Origin: Laccaria trichodermophora
Taxonomy: Eukaryota > Basidiomycota > Agaricomycetes > Agaricales > Hydnangiaceae
Reading direction: 5' to 3'
Length of the DNA: 64,000 nt
Assembly (NCBI GenBank): GCA_018417955.1
Contig: JACTVC010000015.1
Span: 1,079,862 to 1,143,861 of the forward strand
Shown here in pieces: positions 1 to 10,037 of this stretch; the stretch's first letter is position 1; every line of letters begins with the position of its first letter. Both the position numbers and the translations under genes were made by a program. A model generated the notes under the pieces. It saw only the letters and a program-made list of their open reading frames with translations. It had not been told where the DNA came from and did no database searches.

Positions 1-843
1 TTCGCCAAACAATATGCTGCACGCTGGTCTGAGTTTGCACGCCTGCCATACTTTGACCTTGTACATATGATCGTCATTGATCCTATGCATAACCTTCTGC
101 TTGGTTAGTTCATTGATGACATTTATCCACATTTATGTGCTTATAGTCTTGCAGGTCTCATCAAAACCCACTTCTACCATATCTGGGTCCAAGGCAAAAT
201 ATTATGCAAAACCAAAGAACTTCGGGCTCTCCATAATATCCTCAGTAATGTACATTTTTTACTCTAGCGAGCACAGTCTGTTTTTCCATGTTTACGCTCT
301 CTCTCAGTTCAGCATGCCAGCTTATCTTGGACGGCTACCATCTCTTGTCGGAATTCCCGCTGGTGGATCATTGACTGCTGACCAGTGGTTATTGATGGTG
401 GTAGTAGTTGCACCTATTGCGGTCTGTTCTCTTTAACGAAGACAGTTGTTAAATGATGACGTGTGCTCAACAGATCCCTCAAATATGGCATGACTACATG
501 CCTGACCCGGCAGCTGCAAGAAGGCAACGTGAGGCTGCAAACAAAGCTCACATTGACAAGAAGGTACGCGCTGCCGAGACAAGGAAACAGAAAGCTGCAG
601 TGAAGAAGTCAACAGCTGAACAGCAGCCAGCGCAGGAGAACACACAAAATTCACGGCAACAGCAAATGTCATCTACAATCCTAGACAGTACAAGTACTAC
701 AAACCGTGTAGCCGCGAAGCGTTCACACCGACCTCCTGATGAAGATATTAACTCTGACAATGAAGACAAAGACCTTCCATCTTGTCTTCATCCTGATGAT
801 CCTGCTAACTTTCTCAAGCTAGGTCAAGCCCTTCGCCTCTTCC
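1..843 (+). pseudogene. Plavaka-type transposase, 5' segment (incomplete at window edge, split by a Copia element)
   Basis: This is the middle of a transposase gene of the Plavaka/CMC group of cut-and-paste DNA transposons. The family motif VIDPMHNLLLG is read at about 70-105. After removal of short introns (about 106-153, 249-307 and 422-472) the frame continues through a GLIKTHFYHIW motif, MPAYLGRLPSL, GGSLTADQW and PQIWHDYMPD, then a Lys/Arg/Gln-rich linker and LHPDDPANFLKLGQALRLF. The reading frame stops exactly where the Copia LTR begins and resumes after it at 5401. No stop codon is needed in this segment if the introns are real, so the gene may have been coding until it was hit. Family assignment rests on remembered motifs. 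Exon edges are inferred. Confidence 0.72.
839..843. other. Target-site duplication CTTCC, left copy
   Basis: Five bases CTTCC lie directly before the TG of the left Copia LTR. The same CTTCC occurs at 5401-5405 directly after the CA of the right LTR. Removing the element and one copy restores the transposase reading frame. Confidence 0.95.
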
Positions 844-1056
844 TGTTGAATAGTCGAGGCGGACCGGACCAGCAACTCCGGTATGCCGATACCGTGCATA
901 CGCGCACATACTAGTCTCATATAGGACACTGTAGATAGTTATAGTAGTTTGTAGTACATTCTAGTTACATATCTTTGTAGTATATAAGGGGGACTGAGAG
1001 TCCCAGAATTCATTACCTTCTCACTTTTACACTCCCTCGTACTTGCTGCTCCAACA
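844..1056 (+). repeat. Copia 5' LTR
   Basis: 213 bp, TGTTGAATAG...CTCCAACA. It contains a TATA-like GTATATAAGGG near 980 followed by a GAGAGTCCCA block. It differs from the 3' LTR at four sites (aggcGg/aggcAg, cataCg/cataTg, cacAt/cacGt, cccAg/cccCg). Confidence 0.95.
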
Positions 1057-1075
1057 GGTTATGGGCCCCGAGCCC
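1057..1075 (+). promoter_or_regulatory. Primer-binding site, half initiator-tRNA type
   Basis: GGTTATGGGCCCCGAGCCC starts at the first base after the LTR. It closely resembles the Drosophila copia primer site (GGTTATGGGCCCAG), which is complementary to the anticodon-stem region of initiator methionine tRNA and is primed by a cleaved tRNA half. The complement contains CCCATAACC, the CAU anticodon loop. This is not a match to a tRNA 3' CCA end. Confidence 0.8.
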
Positions 1076-1150
1076 TAAACATACATACATACTACTATAC
1101 ATCTTACCTCGCTCTCATCAGCTTTTATCTTATCAATTACGTAGCAGCAC

Positions 1151-4100
1151 ATGGAGACCAATGGATCATCAAATGTTTACCGGATTGAGCCGCTTAAAGG
1201 CGCGGACAATTACGCGGTATGGAAAATCAAGATGACAGACATCTTGACAGATCAAGGTCTGTGGGAATATGTCGATCCCGGAACGGCACCATCAGATGCC
1301 AACCAGAAACCAGCATGGGATAAGAAGGACAGGACAGCTTTATCGACAATAAGATTACGAGTAGCAGATAAACTACTGGTTTACATAGCTAGCTCAAAAT
1401 CATCGAAAGAAGCTTGGGATACATTGAAGAGCTTATTGGAAGCTCAAGGGCCGTTAGGAATTGTCCTTGCCCGCCGGAAGCTATTTCGGGCCAAGTGCGA
1501 TGATGGCACTGGCATCGAAGATCACATCAGGACCCTGAGAGTCTATCAGGAAGAATTGCAAAATCTCGGACAGAAAATAGAGGACTCAGAATTCTCTATT
1601 ATTCTACTTACATCGTTACCAGATAGTTGGAATAATTACATTTCATCTATTGATACATCTGCGCTTAACAATGCGCCGCAACTGATTGCCAGAATCCTTG
1701 AGCACGATAGACGGCTCAAAATTCAGGGCACTGATGATACTGCCCTAGCTGCCAAATGGGGCAAGAAGAAATACAATTCGAAAATAATTTGCTATGGATG
1801 TGGCAAACGCGGCCATATACAGGCAGATTGCCGATCTAAATCTAATGATCAATCAAACAAGAAGCATCACAAGAAGCCAAAGTTCGGGGGAGCACGTGCA
1901 AATGAAATCATTGATGATTTCGCTTTTGCAGGAATTGATGGCGCGCCCGAAATGGCATTTGCTTCACTTATGGCTAACTCATGGTTAGCAGACTCAGCGT
2001 GTACTTCCCATATCTCAATGGAAAGGAGTTATTTTAGTGAATATACTCCAACATCAAACCATTTTGTTAAGGGACTAGGAAATCAACCAGTAGAAGGGAT
2101 GGGAACAATAAGGCTAATCTCTAATGTTGATGGGAAAGCCTATCCTATCACTCTCAAAAATGTGCTATATGTCCCAAAAGCGCCGCACAATCTCATTTCA
2201 CTTGGGCGCGTTACAAGCGCCAACATACAAGTTCTATTTACGGACAAGGATGTGAGATTCAGGGTGCCAAATCAAACAATTATGGCAAAAGGTATCAAGA
2301 TCTTGAATCTGTACCTTATGAATGTCAAGGTCTCAACCAAACAAGACCACGCTTACTCAACAAAAGTAAACACGCACACATGGGATGAATGGCATAAAAT
2401 TATGGGACATTTGAATATGGCTTCAATTAAACAATTGAAGTCAAAAGGGATGGTTACTGGTATGGAAGTTGATGAAAGTGTTCCAGCAACAGAACAATGT
2501 CCAGCATGCATTCTTGCAAAACAGCATGTCACGCTGTATCCACAAGAATCAAAGACAGAAATTGCCGAAATCGGCGATTCAACAGTATCTGACATCTGGG
2601 GACCTGCACAAACTACCGGAATAGGGGGAGAAAAGTATTTTATCACATTCACTGATGGGAAATCCCGCCGATCAATGCGCTATTTCCTTAAGAAGAAATC
2701 AGAGGCGCTATCTAAGTTTAAACAGTACAAGGCATTTGTGGAAACACAAACAGGCTGGAAACTTAAGAAACTTAGAGTTGATGGTGGAGGGGAATATATT
2801 GGAGATGAATTTAGGGAATATCTATTAGACAGTGGGATATTCCTCAAGGTCACAGCAGCATATTCATCCTCACAGAATGGAATTGCAGAACGCAGCAACC
2901 GCACTGTGGTGTCGGAGGTGCGTGCTATGTTACATTCACAAGATCCACATCTCGCTTACTATCTTTGGCCAGAAGCGGTCAAATATGCTACTTATCTCCG
3001 AAATCGTTCTCCCACACGTGCCTTAAGGGATGATAAAACCCCCGATGAAGCATTCTGGAACAAGAAACCTAATATTGCGCATTTGCAAGAATTCGGTCGC
3101 AAATGCTGGGTTTTACAACAAGACAAGAAAAATAGAAAACTTGACCCTACATCACATCCATTCATTTTTGTTGGCATTGACGACAGCACCAAAGGTTACC
3201 GTTATTGGAATGGCAACCAAATTTTAACCTCGCGCAATGTTGTCTTCTCAAACGACGACACAGAAATACATGACTATGATGACGTCGAAGTCCCAATCAA
3301 TCGTCCTATGGAGATTGAGGGGGAGAATAGTCAATCGGACAATCTCCCATCAGACGATAACCCTGAGAACATCAGTACTAATAATACTGTGATCACGGAC
3401 ACACCAAAAACGTCGAAAACGTCGAAGATTCCAATTCCAACTCGAGAAAAATCTACACGTGTTGCCGAAAAATCACCATTCCATTACAGATTTTTAAATA
3501 ATCCTGCAGCAAGAGGTCCTCGAGAATGGCAGCATCAGGTACCAGTTCTCACAGAAGAGGAAACTAATTTTTTGCAAGACATGGAGACAACTTATGATTA
3601 TGCCATGCTTACAGAAAAAGTGCCGAAAATGGATGATGATCCAAAAGACGTTGAAGAAGCCAGATCCCGTCCAGATTGGCCTGAATGGAAAAAGGCAATG
3701 GATGCAGAAATCCATCAATTGGAAAATCTAGGGACATACATCAAAGTTAAAATCCCTAAAGATAGAGTGGCTATCAACTGTAAATGGGTATTCCACCTAA
3801 AACGTGATGCAGAAGGCAAAATCGTATGGCACAAAGCAAGATTAGTTGCCAAAGGATTTTCACAGATCCCCGGAATCGATTTCTTTGAGACTTTCGCGCC
3901 AGTGATGCACCTCGATACTTTACGGCTATTATTAGCCATCGCCGCCACTTATGGATTAGTTGCCCACGTTGTTGACGTCGTGGGAGCTTACCTAAATGGT
4001 GAACTCAAAGAACAAATATACATGAGGCAAATCCCTGGATATGAGGATGGCACAGACTCAGTATTATTATTACAGAGAACACTCTATGGACTACGACAGT

Positions 4101-5197
4101 CTGGACGCGTGTGGAATGAAAAATTAAACAAAACTTTCATTCAACTCGGTTTCATGCGGCTATTCTCAGATCAATGTGTCTATATTAGGCACATCAGGAA
4201 CGACGTTGTCATCATCGGAGTTCACGTTGATGACATGATCATTTTAGCTTCAGACAACAAAGCCATGGTAGAATTCAAGAAGGAATTCAGCCAAAAATTT
4301 GACATCTCAGACCTTGGAGAACTTAAACAAATTGTAGGATTTGAAGTTCAAAGAGATCTGAAGAAGGGCACAATACATCTAACCCAAACACAATATGTGG
4401 GAAAGATCTTGGACAGATTTGGAATGACCAAATCAACACCTGTCAAAATGCCTCTGGACCCTAATGTCAAATTAACTAAAACTCCTGAAGGGGAACATCA
4501 CGAAATTCTGCAATATGCAGCCGCAATTGGCTCGCTAATGTATGCAGCAATTGGCACACGGCCTGACATTGCATACGCCGTACAACATCTAAGTCAATTT
4601 ACAAGCAATCCGAGCCCTGCACACTGGAGTGCAATCAAGCGCGTGTTTAGATACTTAAACGGAACACGCAACTACAGGATAACGTATGGCGGCGGAAACT
4701 CTATTCCAAGTTTAGAAGGGTATTCCGATGCTGATTGGGGAAATAATGATCTCGATCGCAAGTCTATTTCAGGATACATTTTCCTATTCGGGAATGCGCC
4801 CATATCATGGGCATCACGCAAACAGCGCACTGTTGCTGTATCCACAATGGAAGCAGAATATATGGCCGCAAGTTTAGCAACTCGAGAAGCGATATGGCTT
4901 CGCACTTTATTAACAGAAATTGGTTTATTACAAAATAAACCTACACTACTGAATATCGATAACCAATCTGCAATTGACTTTTCAAAGAATCAAGGGTCAC
5001 ATTCAAAGTCAAAGCATATTGATATTCAACATCATTTCATATGCGAACGTCTCGGCGACAACTCAATCAAAATAGAACACTGCGCATCAGAAGACAATCT
5101 GGCCGATGTATTTACTAAGGCACTACCACGCCCAGCTCACGAGAGATTCACGTCTCGCATCGGCATAGATTCGGAGTTGAGGGGGAGTGTTGAATAG
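1151..5197 (+). CDS. Copia Gag-Pol polyprotein, intact
   Basis: A single 1348-codon frame encoding the polyprotein that packages, copies and integrates the element. Domains in order: Gag (about residues 10-205), CCHC zinc knuckle CYGCGKRGHIQADC (about 214), aspartic protease with DSACTSH (about 280, the DSA variant of D-S/T-G), pre-integrase HHCC region ending CPACILAKQ (about 450), DDE integrase with DGGGEY (about 543), reverse transcriptase from CKWVFHLK (about 875) with the active-site box HVDDMI (about 1025), and RNase H with YSDADWGNN (about 1190) and DNLADVFTKALP near the end. Gag and Pol share one frame with no stop or shift. The stop codon lies 10 bp inside the 3' LTR. The ATG is the first after the primer site and leader. 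Confidence 0.96.
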   Translation: METNGSSNVYRIEPLKGADNYAVWKIKMTDILTDQGLWEYVDPGTAPSDANQKPAWDKKDRTALSTIRLRVADKLLVYIASSKSSKEAWDTLKSLLEAQGPLGIVLARRKLFRAKCDDGTGIEDHIRTLRVYQEELQNLGQKIEDSEFSIILLTSLPDSWNNYISSIDTSALNNAPQLIARILEHDRRLKIQGTDDTALAAKWGKKKYNSKIICYGCGKRGHIQADCRSKSNDQSNKKHHKKPKFGGARANEIIDDFAFAGIDGAPEMAFASLMANSWLADSACTSHISMERSYFSEYTPTSNHFVKGLGNQPVEGMGTIRLISNVDGKAYPITLKNVLYVPKAPHNLISLGRVTSANIQVLFTDKDVRFRVPNQTIMAKGIKILNLYLMNVKVSTKQDHAYSTKVNTHTWDEWHKIMGHLNMASIKQLKSKGMVTGMEVDESVPATEQCPACILAKQHVTLYPQESKTEIAEIGDSTVSDIWGPAQTTGIGGEKYFITFTDGKSRRSMRYFLKKKSEALSKFKQYKAFVETQTGWKLKKLRVDGGGEYIGDEFREYLLDSGIFLKVTAAYSSSQNGIAERSNRTVVSEVRAMLHSQDPHLAYYLWPEAVKYATYLRNRSPTRALRDDKTPDEAFWNKKPNIAHLQEFGRKCWVLQQDKKNRKLDPTSHPFIFVGIDDSTKGYRYWNGNQILTSRNVVFSNDDTEIHDYDDVEVPINRPMEIEGENSQSDNLPSDDNPENISTNNTVITDTPKTSKTSKIPIPTREKSTRVAEKSPFHYRFLNNPAARGPREWQHQVPVLTEEETNFLQDMETTYDYAMLTEKVPKMDDDPKDVEEARSRPDWPEWKKAMDAEIHQLENLGTYIKVKIPKDRVAINCKWVFHLKRDAEGKIVWHKARLVAKGFSQIPGIDFFETFAPVMHLDTLRLLLAIAATYGLVAHVVDVVGAYLNGELKEQIYMRQIPGYEDGTDSVLLLQRTLYGLRQSGRVWNEKLNKTFIQLGFMRLFSDQCVYIRHIRNDVVIIGVHVDDMIILASDNKAMVEFKKEFSQKFDISDLGELKQIVGFEVQRDLKKGTIHLTQTQYVGKILDRFGMTKSTPVKMPLDPNVKLTKTPEGEHHEILQYAAAIGSLMYAAIGTRPDIAYAVQHLSQFTSNPSPAHWSAIKRVFRYLNGTRNYRITYGGGNSIPSLEGYSDADWGNNDLDRKSISGYIFLFGNAPISWASRKQRTVAVSTMEAEYMAASLATREAIWLRTLLTEIGLLQNKPTLLNIDNQSAIDFSKNQGSHSKSKHIDIQHHFICERLGDNSIKIEHCASEDNLADVFTKALPRPAHERFTSRIGIDSELRGSVE

Positions 5198-5400
5198 TCG
5201 AGGCAGACCGGACCAGCAACTCCGGTATGCCGATACCGTGCATATGCGCACGTACTAGTCTCATATAGGACACTGTAGATAGTTATAGTAGTTTGTAGTA
5301 CATTCTAGTTACATATCTTTGTAGTATATAAGGGGGACTGAGAGTCCCCGAATTCATTACCTTCTCACTTTTACACTCCCTCGTACTTGCTGCTCCAACA
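5188..5400 (+). repeat. Copia 3' LTR
   Basis: 213 bp, preceded by the purine-rich tract GAGTTGAGGGGGAG, followed by the second CTTCC target duplication at 5401-5405. Confidence 0.95.
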
Positions 5401-6210
5401 CTTCCTGGCACGAGAAATCAGTGATACCCAGATTGACAGGGCTGATGGGCTGTTGCAAGAGTACTGCCAGGAGCTTGTCGTGGTGGGTTTTTAAATGTCT
5501 TAGCATCCACTCATTAAAAATCATGGCACTTTTAGCTTTACAGACCAGATGTCATCAAGCCTAACCATCATTATGCAACCCACACTTCTGAATGTCTTCG
5601 CGACTTTGGCCCGATGCATGGATTTTGGACGTTTTTATTTGAACGTCTAAACAAAGTCTTGAAAAGCTACAAGACCAACAATCATAGTGGCGGCGAACTT
5701 GAGACAACATTCTTTCGAGAGTTTCATCGGACTGTCGCCACATCACATATGGTATGCTTTGAAATTCCTTGGTTATTACTGTATCACAATCAGTATCAAT
5801 TTAGGTTGCTCAAGCGGCGCATAGCGATCAACCAGTATACTTTCAATCAGCGGTCCAGCACATGTTTGATGCAACAGCGGATGATCGAGGTACTGTTCAG
5901 GCCCTTGCTCGTGATCTCAAGGAACATCACAAGGATGGTAAGCTGCTGCTGCACATCCAAACCACGTTGACTTATACACTTGCTTTTCAGATGGGATAAT
6001 CTTCTCGCTAAGTCCTCGTTTTGAGAGGAGAGAGATGGACAGCGGTCTTTACGCTGTGGTTTTAAGATATGTTTCAGTTCTTTTCCCGCACCTCAAGCTA
6101 CGGTCATTGATCGCAACAAACCCCACCTCTGACTCGATTCCTCTAATGAAACAAGCATTTTTCTTCGACTACACCGTTGTGAATCAACGTCGCTACCTAG
6201 CCTCCAAGCG
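5401..6210 (+). pseudogene. Plavaka-type transposase, middle segment (between two LTR insertions)
   Basis: This continues the frame of the left segment across the Copia insertion (RLFL-AREISDTQIDRADGLLQ). After an intron near 5488-5545 it carries the conserved block NHHYATHTSECLRDFGPMHG, FWTFLFERLNKVLKSYKTNN and GGELETTFFREFHRTV. Two further introns (about 5752-5804 and 5940-5991) lead to DGIIFSLSPRFERREMDSG and KQAFFFDYTVVNQRRYLASK. The segment stops at the TSD AAGCG of the second LTR-like insertion. No internal stop is needed if the introns are real. Confidence 0.72.
6206..6210. other. Target-site duplication AAGCG, left copy
   Basis: AAGCG precedes TGCGATGATACGG here and recurs at 7878-7882 after GTGCA. 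The flanking sequence is transposase coding sequence on both sides. Confidence 0.85.
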
Positions 6211-7877
6211 TGCGATGATACGGATGAAACCATTTCACCCGTATAAAATTCGATTTTAATGATTTTACCGCTAAAGGTCATCTCTAATAAATACACTACA
6301 TACAATTGCAATGATACAAAGAGTCAATGCGCATACCCGGCGCAGTTGATTAAAAATGCAAATGCGTGGAATCTGAAAATAGGACGAAGGCCTTGGAACT
6401 GGCAGCAGTACGCGTCGTGACATTGTACTTGGATCCTATCTAAGATTCACCTACCATGAAATAGAGCACAAAGAGGTTCTAGAGTAAACACCCAACGCAG
6501 GGAGAAGAATTGCATTACTACTAAAAGGTTTAGAAACACATAATGGATTTATTGTGAAAAACTCGTGTTTATACAAGAAATACAGAAAAGACGACTTAGA
6601 CGCCTAAACGGCATGTCTGAAATATTGAGAAGACTAAATTATGCCTAAACCGTAAACGTACGGAGACTTAGCGTGGCTCACGGCCATTCAGAAAGTCATG
6701 TACGGCAGTTCCCGCGTACGCATCAAAGACTGATGCGTCTGAACGTCACAAGTACAAACATAAGAAAAGACACATTCTATTATATGAAATATAATAAGAA
6801 CCCCCTGACATAAGAAAGACATTTGAAAACATCTTCGGAGTGTCTCCCGACCTCCGTAATGAAAAGACGAGCCAAGACAAGGCATTTTAATTAAAAACTC
6901 GGAAACGACGGAAGACCGAAGACTATTGGTAAACGCGTACGCGTGCGCATCAACGCATCAGGAAACGTTAATCATTTTGTGATGTCATCTGTCAAACCGG
7001 TAAACCGGGCCATAGAAAGAAACACGCGAGATCATGCCAAGCTAAGAATAGCTACATCGGCTAACTCCGTGTACGCATCAAACACTGATGCGTTTGAAAA
7101 TGAAAGACGCGACACTACAAAAATCTGTAGTGTTCACAGAGATAGACTACAAAATATACCACACGTTCATTAAAATTCATATTTGTAATTCGGACCGAAG
7201 TATCCCACATTAAAACACATGTAAAACGTAGATAGGGGATCCTGGAGTATATAAGGAGCGCGCTAGCAGGTCAAAAGGCAAGCAATCGTCCCCCGTTGAC
7301 CAGCTAGTTGCACTCCAAGTAGAGACTTAGGAGGTGGACAGTTGTAATCAATTAAAAGGAGATTTCTTCGTGGTCAGATAAGTACAGTGTGAACGAAGCC
7401 AGCGTGCTTGGGAGTCAACTTACTTGGAGGCTCTGAATAAGAGGTTTTAAAGACACAGTATCATTTTAGACGAGACAGCGTACTCGTACACTTGGTTTCG
7501 GAGCATAGTGACATAATAAATACTCACGGGAGTCATAAAAGTCAATTAAAGTCGTGTTTTGTGTTAATAAAAGAAACTGTGATTAAAGAACTTTGCATTT
7601 AAGAAACCAAGCTCCCAGAAAGATATACTTTGTTCTATTGAACTATTCTAAACCACACCTTATAATAAAAACCCAATTTTGAACGAAAACTCTTGAGAAT
7701 TAAACCTAAGAAGACAAAAGTGGTATTTCTTAATACCAAAGGCCCTCGAACTCTTGCACCGAGATTGTGATAGTGTGTGTGTGTGTGTGTGAGTGAGTGT
7801 TAGGTGTTTTAGGGTTTTCCCCCGACGCGCTTGATCCTTGTTTGCGTGTTTCGCACTTTCACGTTCATCCCTGTGCA
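6211..7877 (+). mobile_element. LTR-type insertion, probably a 1.67-kb solo LTR
   Basis: The block begins TGCGATGATACGG, ends CATCCCTGTGCA and is flanked by AAGCG. It has no convincing coding sequence. It contains a TATA-like GTATATAAGGAGCGC near 7248, several AATAAA-type signals downstream (for example near 7515), a GT microsatellite at 7770-7798, and two near-identical 22-bp palindromes of the form TACGCATCAAA-ACTGATGCGT (about 6715 and 7073). The TG...CA ends, 5-bp duplication and promoter-like centre fit a long LTR of Ty3/Gypsy type left by LTR-LTR recombination. A non-autonomous LTR element of another kind is possible. The boundaries are strongly supported because they sit inside a recognisable gene. 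Confidence 0.72.
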
Positions 7878-8292
7878 AAGCGTATCAGCGAGGAACCCAA
7901 TGAACTCCTTGGTAGAAGTTTTCATTTCGGAAGCTGGGGATACCTGGGTTGGGGAGCTGATGGACTTGATAGACGTCAATCAGGGCCCTGATCTGACATT
8001 TACCCTAGGACACTTTCGTTGGTTTCGTCCACTTCGCATGGACTTGAGTCAAACCATTTGGAGTTCCTAGTGCGTAATTTCTTCCACGTTGTTGATAGCT
8101 ACTACTCATGATGGTATAAGTGCTTCTTTTGGAGTAAGGCTCTGGCATGATGGTCAATACATGACTGATAGCGAGCCAGGACCACCAAGCCTATTCCCAC
8201 TGCAATTTCTCAAGAATCACGTTGCTTCGCATGACGTTGAAATCAATGACATTTCCGCCATTGCTACCTTAGGAGTTCGGGTAAGTTCATAA
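7878..8292 (+). pseudogene. Plavaka-type transposase, C-terminal segment
   Basis: After the LTR-type insertion the transposase C-terminal domain appears: NSLVEVFISEAGDTWVGELM, DLIDVNQGPDLTF, RWFRPLRMDLSQTIWSS and then RLWHDGQYMTDSEPGPPSLF, ending at a TAA near 8290. Two defects are visible. Joining the frame at the AAGCG site needs a one-base shift to reach the NSLVEV frame. An in-frame TAG follows IWSS (about 8068-8070) unless a short intron removes it. The copy is therefore probably dead independently of its two insertions. Confidence 0.65.
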
Positions 8293-8348
8293 ATATTTGT
8301 TTTCTGCCAACGTCACTAAGGCATCGCACAGAATTAATGAATAGTAGC

Positions 8349-10037
8349 CTATGCCCCTTCTATACTTGTATCATTAACCTGGCTTGGTTGACTGTCCCAT
8401 TCTTTCCATTCATTCAGCGCAGCCAAGTCTTCTTGATCAAGCTCGCGATCCTCAATTTCAATGTCTTCAAGCTTGACGCTCTTTGGCTCTGGACCTACGA
8501 TAATGTTTTGGTTGCCAGTTGCAATTATCCAGCCCTCATCCAACATGGAGCGAGGAACACGACACTTAGGCTTGTCAATGTCTGAGTTCTCTTGAAAGCC
8601 ATGGAAACGTCCATGCGTTGAGGTTTCGCCGGCGTCCCATGCAATCTTATCAAGTGCATAGTATAGTCAGCTGACCCGTTAATTTTTAGTTCATTCAAGT
8701 CAAAGATGACTGGCGTAAAACAGACCTTCTCGTTCCTCCATTGGAGATGGGAAACCTCAAGCATGGTCTTTCCGCGGCCACCATATCGACCTGCCTTTTC
8801 AGCCCACCTTTCCTTTGACACCAACCCAGGGCCATCATCTTCAGAGGACATATAGTCGTAGGCCACAAAATCACTAATTCCTGAAACTAGATGTGCTTTC
8901 TCAAACTCCGAAACATGACCCATTCAATGGGCAAGCTTGGTTTTTTTCCGACCACGGTGGCGGCTGTCCTCGACCTTTTTCTTTCCCTTTCCCTTAGCTG
9001 CAGGATCAATGGTCTCCTGATATTTTCCACAAAGATAGGTGAAATGTCTCTTGACAGCATTGAAAACAGCTTCATATGGGGGCTCCAGGCTTGCAGCGGG
9101 AATGACGCTTACAGCGCCTGGTGCCTTTAACTTCTGTAAGACCATGTTTTTTTTAATCAAGTGTGATACCGCTTACCTTTGAATTTGCTACAAGGGTTGA
9201 AACAACGGTGTCGATAAATTTTGCATTCTCGGCATCTTCTGCATCAGTTGTTTCTTTAAGCCAGTAAGGATTCCACAGTTTATGACCTTCGGCTGACATC
9301 CACGCAGGCATCCCAGGTTCGAGAGGTGCAGGGAGCTCTAGTGCCATCTTCCCATTAACCCGTGTATGAGTGACACCCAAGAGCGCACGCATTGTTGTTT
9401 GAACTGCATTCTATTTTGAATCAATTAGAATGGAATGGAATATGCTAGGTTCCCTCACCTCGAGTGGGCTATCACGTTGCTTACGAGGTTTCTTAGCAGT
9501 TGTAGTCCCCATACCTCCAGCCCCATTCAAGATGGGGGATGCAACTTTGTTTTCAAGCTCAGAAATCCTGTCCACAAGCAACAGGTAATCAGCAGCATGC
9601 TTGGCAGCAAGTTCGGCAAGTTGACTCTCTGCTTTCTCAGCTCTCTCTCCTAACGACAGCAACATTTGGCTCAGGTCTGCTGACTGCCCAGATGTGTTTG
9701 AGATCATCATCCCGCATGGCCTCAAGGATCCAAAACCACTGGTCGGGTTTCCAGGACCATGAGGGTGTCCAGTGCCTTCGCTATCAAGACGTGTTCATTT
9801 GAATGCCTGTGCGTATGCGCCCCCCAATTGGTGTTCTTGCTGATTGGGAGAATAGTACATAGTCGGGGACATTCCCATCATCCCATGTTGGTTTCTGTTG
9901 GTGGGAAAGGGGGTGAGTGGTGGCATTCCGTGCATTTGATGATTCTCGTGGACTGATGGAGCACGAACAGGTGTCGACATCCTGAAGGGCCCATTTGCTG
10001 TTAGGTTTGGCTGCTCAATGTCGAAGGATAGGTTCAT
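8349..10037 (-). pseudogene. Uncharacterised, possibly transposon-borne gene with two in-frame TGA codons and a frameshift
   Basis: Reading leftward from an ATG at 10037, a Met/Gln/Pro-rich N-terminus is followed by a predicted coiled coil (about 9700-9560, heptad-rich LGERAEKAESQLAELAAKH), a basic KKPRKQR patch, a WNPYWLKE-containing domain and a KGKGKKK linker. Introns near 9411-9458 and 9132-9174 have good GT-AG ends. Codon frame is continuous across TGA at 9795-9797 and TGA at 8924-8926, so both are true interruptions. A one-base shift near 8605 is needed to reach the last block (DIDKPKCRVPRSMLDEGW to the stop at 8349). Both TGA codons could derive from CGA by CpG decay. I do not recognise a named domain. 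Similar proteins recur in mushroom genomes near transposons (memory, unverified). It may be the convergent second gene of the Plavaka element. Confidence 0.55.

Larger units (their letters stand above)
844..5400 (+). mobile_element. Complete Ty1/Copia LTR retrotransposon
   Basis: A 4557-bp element with two 213-bp LTRs (844-1056 and 5188-5400) beginning TGTTGAATAG and ending CCAACA. It has one uninterrupted Gag-Pol frame, a primer-binding site right after the left LTR, a polypurine tract (about 5174-5187) right before the right LTR and a 5-bp target duplication. By eye the LTRs differ at four positions (about 1.9 percent), which means a fairly recent insertion. Order protease-integrase-RT-RNase H places it in Copia rather than Gypsy. 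It interrupts a Plavaka transposase, so it is younger than that element. All parts needed for mobility appear to be present. Confidence 0.95.

Noticed and set aside
7770..7798. GT microsatellite considered as a regulatory or structural site.
   Set aside because: A simple repeat inside the LTR-type insertion. Nothing links it to a function.
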